Below are positions 58,508-61,627 of a stretch of DNA of 61,627 nucleotides, one piece after another. Each line of letters starts with the position of its first letter. The first letter of the stretch is position 1. The stretch is taken from contig NW_005202427.1 of NCBI RefSeq assembly GCF_000372725.1, positions 1,190,947-1,252,573 of the forward strand. The letters are read 5' to 3'. The stretch comes from Emiliania huxleyi CCMP1516 (taxonomy: Eukaryota; Haptophyta; Isochrysidales; Noelaerhabdaceae). The notes below the pieces were generated by a model. It had not been told where the DNA came from. It made no database searches and worked only from the letters and a program-made list of their open reading frames with translations. The translations under genes were made by a program, and so were the position numbers.

Positions 58508-59672
58508 CGCCGCGCGAGCGCCGCGCGGCGGCACACCCAGCTCAAAAGAAAAAGAAAAAAGGGAATGAGGAGACCAGCGAGGGAGACTCCCCGCCTATGC
58601 AAGCCCCAGAGAGGGGCCGCCATCGCCGAAGCTGTGCCAAAGCATAACTCCAAAACCCGCAGCGGCCCAGGGGGCCTTGGGGGCAGCCTGCCGGACCGCC
58701 GCTGCACGGGGCTAGGCTCCAGAAGATGAGTGGAATTGATGAATCGGGCCGTTGTCCGTGCCTCCCCTCTATACGTCAGAGTGGGACCTACGCCGCGCCG
58801 GGAAAGGGGCGCGCCCGGTCCTCGACGGAGCCGCGCGCCCCAAACGACCCAGGCGGCGAGTAGTCGACCTCGAACCTTCGACATGTAGTTGCCCGTAGTT
58901 AGCGCCCGCCCGCCCCCCCCTCTGTCGCTTCGCAAACGAAAAAACAAAATAAAACCAAGCAAAAGAGAAAGCGAAGCTCAACAACGATTGCGTAAACGGC
59001 GTCACAAAGCCCGCCGGTTTTGATCGACAATCGTGAGATTGACCGCCGTCGACCAGAGAATTGACGGCAGCATGCAGACGATGTGCCAGCTTGCACGGCG
59101 CTCGCGCCGCGCCGGCTGGCTCATCGAGCGCGCTCTTTGGCGCCGTCTGGGCCACGCGCGGCGCCGCGCGTGCCTCGCGCCACTCGCCGCGGCCGGCACC
59201 ACAGCGCCAAAGCCGCCTCGCAAACCCCGCGCACAGCACCAGCATGCTGCCCACCAGGCAGCAGAGTGCTGCACCGGCGTGCAGCGGACGCTGCGGCGCT
59301 GTGGTGCCGCCTCCCCGCCCTGTCCACGGAGCAGGCGAGCGGCGGCACGGCCTTCCACCAGCTGCAGGAAGTGCGCACTTCCCAAAGGAAGCACCAGATG
59401 CACCTTCAGCACACGCAGCTTTGCGCAGCGCAGCGCACGGGCTGCGCCACGCAAAGCCGACCCTCAGTCTGCCCAAGAGGCTGTCTGCGGAAGGCCTGGC
59501 AGCGCGTACTCGCCTCCTCCGCGGCCATGCCCTGCGCCCGGGCGAGCGAGGAGCGGGGACACAACCATTTCTGGAATCGTGTGTCCCGAAGGAAGTTTTT
59601 TTCTTTCGGTTTATCAGCGGCGGAGGCAGGCGGCGGAGGCAGGGCGAGGGCCCTCTTCACGTGACAACGATA
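57538..59672. other. intergenic, low-complexity, no gene supported
   Basis: Contains poly-T at 58067-58077, poly-C plus (CA)n at 58456-58504 and GC-rich sequence. Long plus-strand frames upstream of 59673 are open by composition only. Confidence 0.5.
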
Positions 59673-60404
59673 ATGCCGGCGACCGCACGCATCCCCGACG
59701 CATTTGCTGGCGCCGCGGCGGCCATGCCGGAGCCACAACGCGCCCTACTAGTTGATGGCGCCGATCCCTCCACCGTGCCGGCTGAAGAGGTCATGCGCAC
59801 GCTCGGTGGCGGCGTCGCAGCGGCCTGCTTCGCCACCGATGTCGTCACGCTCCCCAGACTGCTTTGCCGATCGGCGTGCGAGGCGCTCGCGGCGGCGGTG
59901 GATGCGGAGCACGACTGCATTCGAGATACAGTTGACGGTGCGCCCGACTGTCAGCTCAATCTGACGTGCGAGGAGCTGTCGGCGCTGATTGGAGCCGCGA
60001 ACGTCGAAGCCATCGCCGCGGTCGCACGCGCGCTCGACCTGCGCGGTGGCGGCGGACGCCAGCGGGAGCTTGCCATGGTCGAAGCGTTTGTGAGGAAATA
60101 CACGCCAGCGACTCGGCCCTGGCACCCCTTTCATCAAGACAGAGCGCGAATTACCGTCAACGTTGCGCTGTCGGACGACTCGCAGCACGGCGGCGGCCGG
60201 CTCCTCGGGCTCTTTGCGGACGGCGTGGTCCGGTTCGATCGAGCCGCGGGCGACGCGACCGTCCACTTCTCGCGGGTCGTCCACGGCGTCTCTCGGATGG
60301 AGCACGGCACGAGGTACGCTCTCATCGTCTTCCTCGGCGAGGAGCCGCCGGTGAGGAGAACGCTTGGGCCCGATGGCGTGTGGACAAGAGCTGTGGACGT
60401 GTGA
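59673..60404 (+). CDS. 2-oxoglutarate/Fe(II) oxygenase, prolyl-hydroxylase-like
   Basis: Intronless, 243 residues from MPATARIPDAFAGAAAAMPE; upstream frame extension lacks domain sequence. The double-stranded beta-helix core is VEAFVRKYTPATRPWHPFHQ, DRARITVNVALSDDSQHGGG, RLLGLFADGVVRFDRAAGDA, TVHFSRVVHGVSRMEHGTRY and ALIVFLGEE. Likely iron ligands are His and Asp of HQD and the distal His of VVHGV; the Arg of GTRYAL would bind 2-oxoglutarate. This is the P4Hc/2OG-FeII_Oxy pattern. The substrate is unknown; such enzymes hydroxylate proline in proteins or other small or macromolecular targets. Confidence 0.75.
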   Translation: MPATARIPDAFAGAAAAMPEPQRALLVDGADPSTVPAEEVMRTLGGGVAAACFATDVVTLPRLLCRSACEALAAAVDAEHDCIRDTVDGAPDCQLNLTCEELSALIGAANVEAIAAVARALDLRGGGGRQRELAMVEAFVRKYTPATRPWHPFHQDRARITVNVALSDDSQHGGGRLLGLFADGVVRFDRAAGDATVHFSRVVHGVSRMEHGTRYALIVFLGEEPPVRRTLGPDGVWTRAVDV

Positions 60405-61627
60405 CCCCTCTCTCGCGGTTTGGAGCTGTTGGGAAAGGCTGGGGCAGTCGACTCGAGTCTCGACGAGCGTGCGTGCGGTGACTCGTTGGCACATGGCAGG
60501 CCGCCCGTTGACCTCTTCGTACCCTCCGCACATTCCCCTCCCGCCCTCACACGGCGCGGCCGCAAGCAACGGGGGCGGCACGCGCAAACGACATACTAAA
60601 AGGCACATGTACAAAACGCGAAAATACGATCGGTAACCAGCCTCCGGCGGGGCCCCCCGCTCCCATCCAAACCCGAGACCGGTCTCGATCATAGATAGAG
60701 GGGCTCAAGTGTGACATAAGTCCACACACATACGATACACATACACAAAAAAGCAACTCTCACGACACACGGGCACCGGGTGGAGCGGCGGCGGCGGCGG
60801 CAGCGGCACGCGCGGGCGGACGGATTCGGACGGGGCGGAGCAGCGACGCCTGGGCGGCCGCTGCTCTGTCTGCCAGAGCGCGCCGTCTGCGCAGCTCCGA
60901 GCGCCGTCAGGTGCAGGGAAGCGTGGCGGCGCGGGGACGCGCGGCGGCGGTGGCGAGCAGGCGAGCGGCCCGCGCGCGGCGAGGCGGACAGGTGATCGGC
61001 AGGCGGGTGATGGGCCGGAGAGTGACCGCGCCCAGCGATCGGAGGCGAGCCGATCGTCGCTCGGCCGCAGCTGACCTCGAAGGCGTGCGGAGCGCGACTG
61101 TCGGTGTCGGAGGGCGGCCGTCATGTGGCGAGGAGGGAGGACGACAAGTGCGCGTCGTACGGGTCGCTCTTCATCGGCCAGTCGAGCGGACGGTGGCGTC
61201 GGTCAAAGTGAGGGCCGGTGAGGCCGGCGAGATTCGTTGCGAGATACGGTTCACAAGTTTGGACCCTCTGTGGACGCGCCGCAAAATCAGGCAATTGGAA
61301 AGGGGGCTACTGGGGCGGCCAATTCACACCTCGCGGGACTACTTATGTTTTCGTAAACGTAGTTGTGGCCCCCCGCTACGTCGCACGAGTGCAACCGGGT
61401 AGCGGGGGGCTAAAATGACAGCAACGAAATATCATTCTCGCAAAACCTCTCTCGTCTCTCTCCCTCTCTCTCCACAGCGAGCAGCGGTCTCCAGGAGCAG
61501 GTGAGTGGTGACGTCCCCACGCGCGCGTGGGCGAAAGAGCGTATTCGCCACCCGCGCAGTCGCTGCGCAGCGATGGGACAGTGGCGTGAGTCGGTGAAGC
61601 TCACACTGAACGGAGCACGTGACCGGT
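60405..61627. other. right-end region, no gene supported
   Basis: GC-rich 60780-61130, then AT-richer. Open frames on both strands lack motifs and may be the flank of a gene beyond the window. Confidence 0.45.

Noticed and set aside
59061..59672. N-terminal extension of the 2OG oxygenase
   Set aside because: The frame is open but Arg/Ala-rich by composition, and the opposite strand is equally open. A start at 59673 gives a normal domain length.

Overview
The window is nuclear DNA from a GC-rich single-celled eukaryotic alga. A haptophyte, or another lineage with a red secondary plastid, fits best; this is inferred and no marker gene proves it. The grounds are short spliceosomal introns (about 45-140 nt) in most genes, many with a GC rather than GT donor; a eukaryotic tRNA-Leu; TTAGGG/CCCTAA telomere-type repeats; a protein with a signal-plus-transit type N-terminus (54.4 kb); and a KRE6-type GH16 protein joined to a GT48 beta-1,3-glucan synthase, the two activities expected for making chrysolaminarin-type beta-glucan.

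Layout, left to right. 0-1.2 kb (-): 5' part of a CHORD-domain gene. 1.5 kb (-): tRNA-Leu(UAG). 2.1-5.6 kb (+): CSDE1/UNR-like protein with many cold-shock domains. 6.6-7.9 kb (+): TRAF-type zinc-finger and coiled-coil protein. 8-10.8 kb: mostly dispersed repeats. 10.9-12.6 kb (+): ankyrin-repeat protein. 12.9-26.2 kb (+): KRE6/SKN1-like GH16 protein running into a GT48 glucan synthase, either two adjacent genes or one fusion. 27.0-28.6 kb (-): PAS-like membrane protein, divergent from a small four-exon gene (28.8-29.6 kb, +). 30.0-31.3 kb (-): WDR12/YTM1. 32.6-34.9 kb (-): Hsp70 with only the nucleotide-binding domain. 35.2-37.3 kb (+): COQ2. 37.7-39.0 kb (-): Sec14/CRAL-TRIO. 39.9-40.8 kb (+): Mpv17/PMP22-like. 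40.9-43.4 kb: mobile-element-like sequence and a multicopy gene family. 43.4-44.8 kb (+): F-box-like/RCC1 protein. 46.4-50.7 kb (-): CS-ZZ-CS protein. 52.5-53.3 kb (-): possible GT29-like protein. 54.4-55.3 kb (+): probable plastid-targeted protein. 55.6-57.5 kb (-): EF-hand-like protein. 59.7-60.4 kb (+): 2OG-Fe(II) oxygenase. The rest is low-complexity or repeat-rich intergenic DNA.

The main discovery candidate is how introns arise here. More than 25 introns across at least five genes on both strands share one structure. A 15-35 bp exon segment is present twice. The first copy begins right after the splice donor (usually AG|GC or AG|GT). The second begins the downstream exon, right after the acceptor AG. 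Between them lies either a few copies of an 11-bp minisatellite (usually GGAACCTTCTA, also GACACTTCCTA, CCGAGATGCAG or CCGAGAGGGGT), an AT-rich filler with a TACTAAC branch-point motif, or CCCTAA telomere repeats. Splicing at the duplication edges restores exactly one exon copy. Some sites have re-duplicated into long arrays, including 14 exon copies alternating with 13 telomere-like blocks at 47.8-48.85 kb. This looks like ongoing intron gain through duplication plus filler DNA, with exonic AGGY recruited as the new donor.

Apart from the beta-glucan pair, the genes are unrelated housekeeping functions and show no operon-like organisation.
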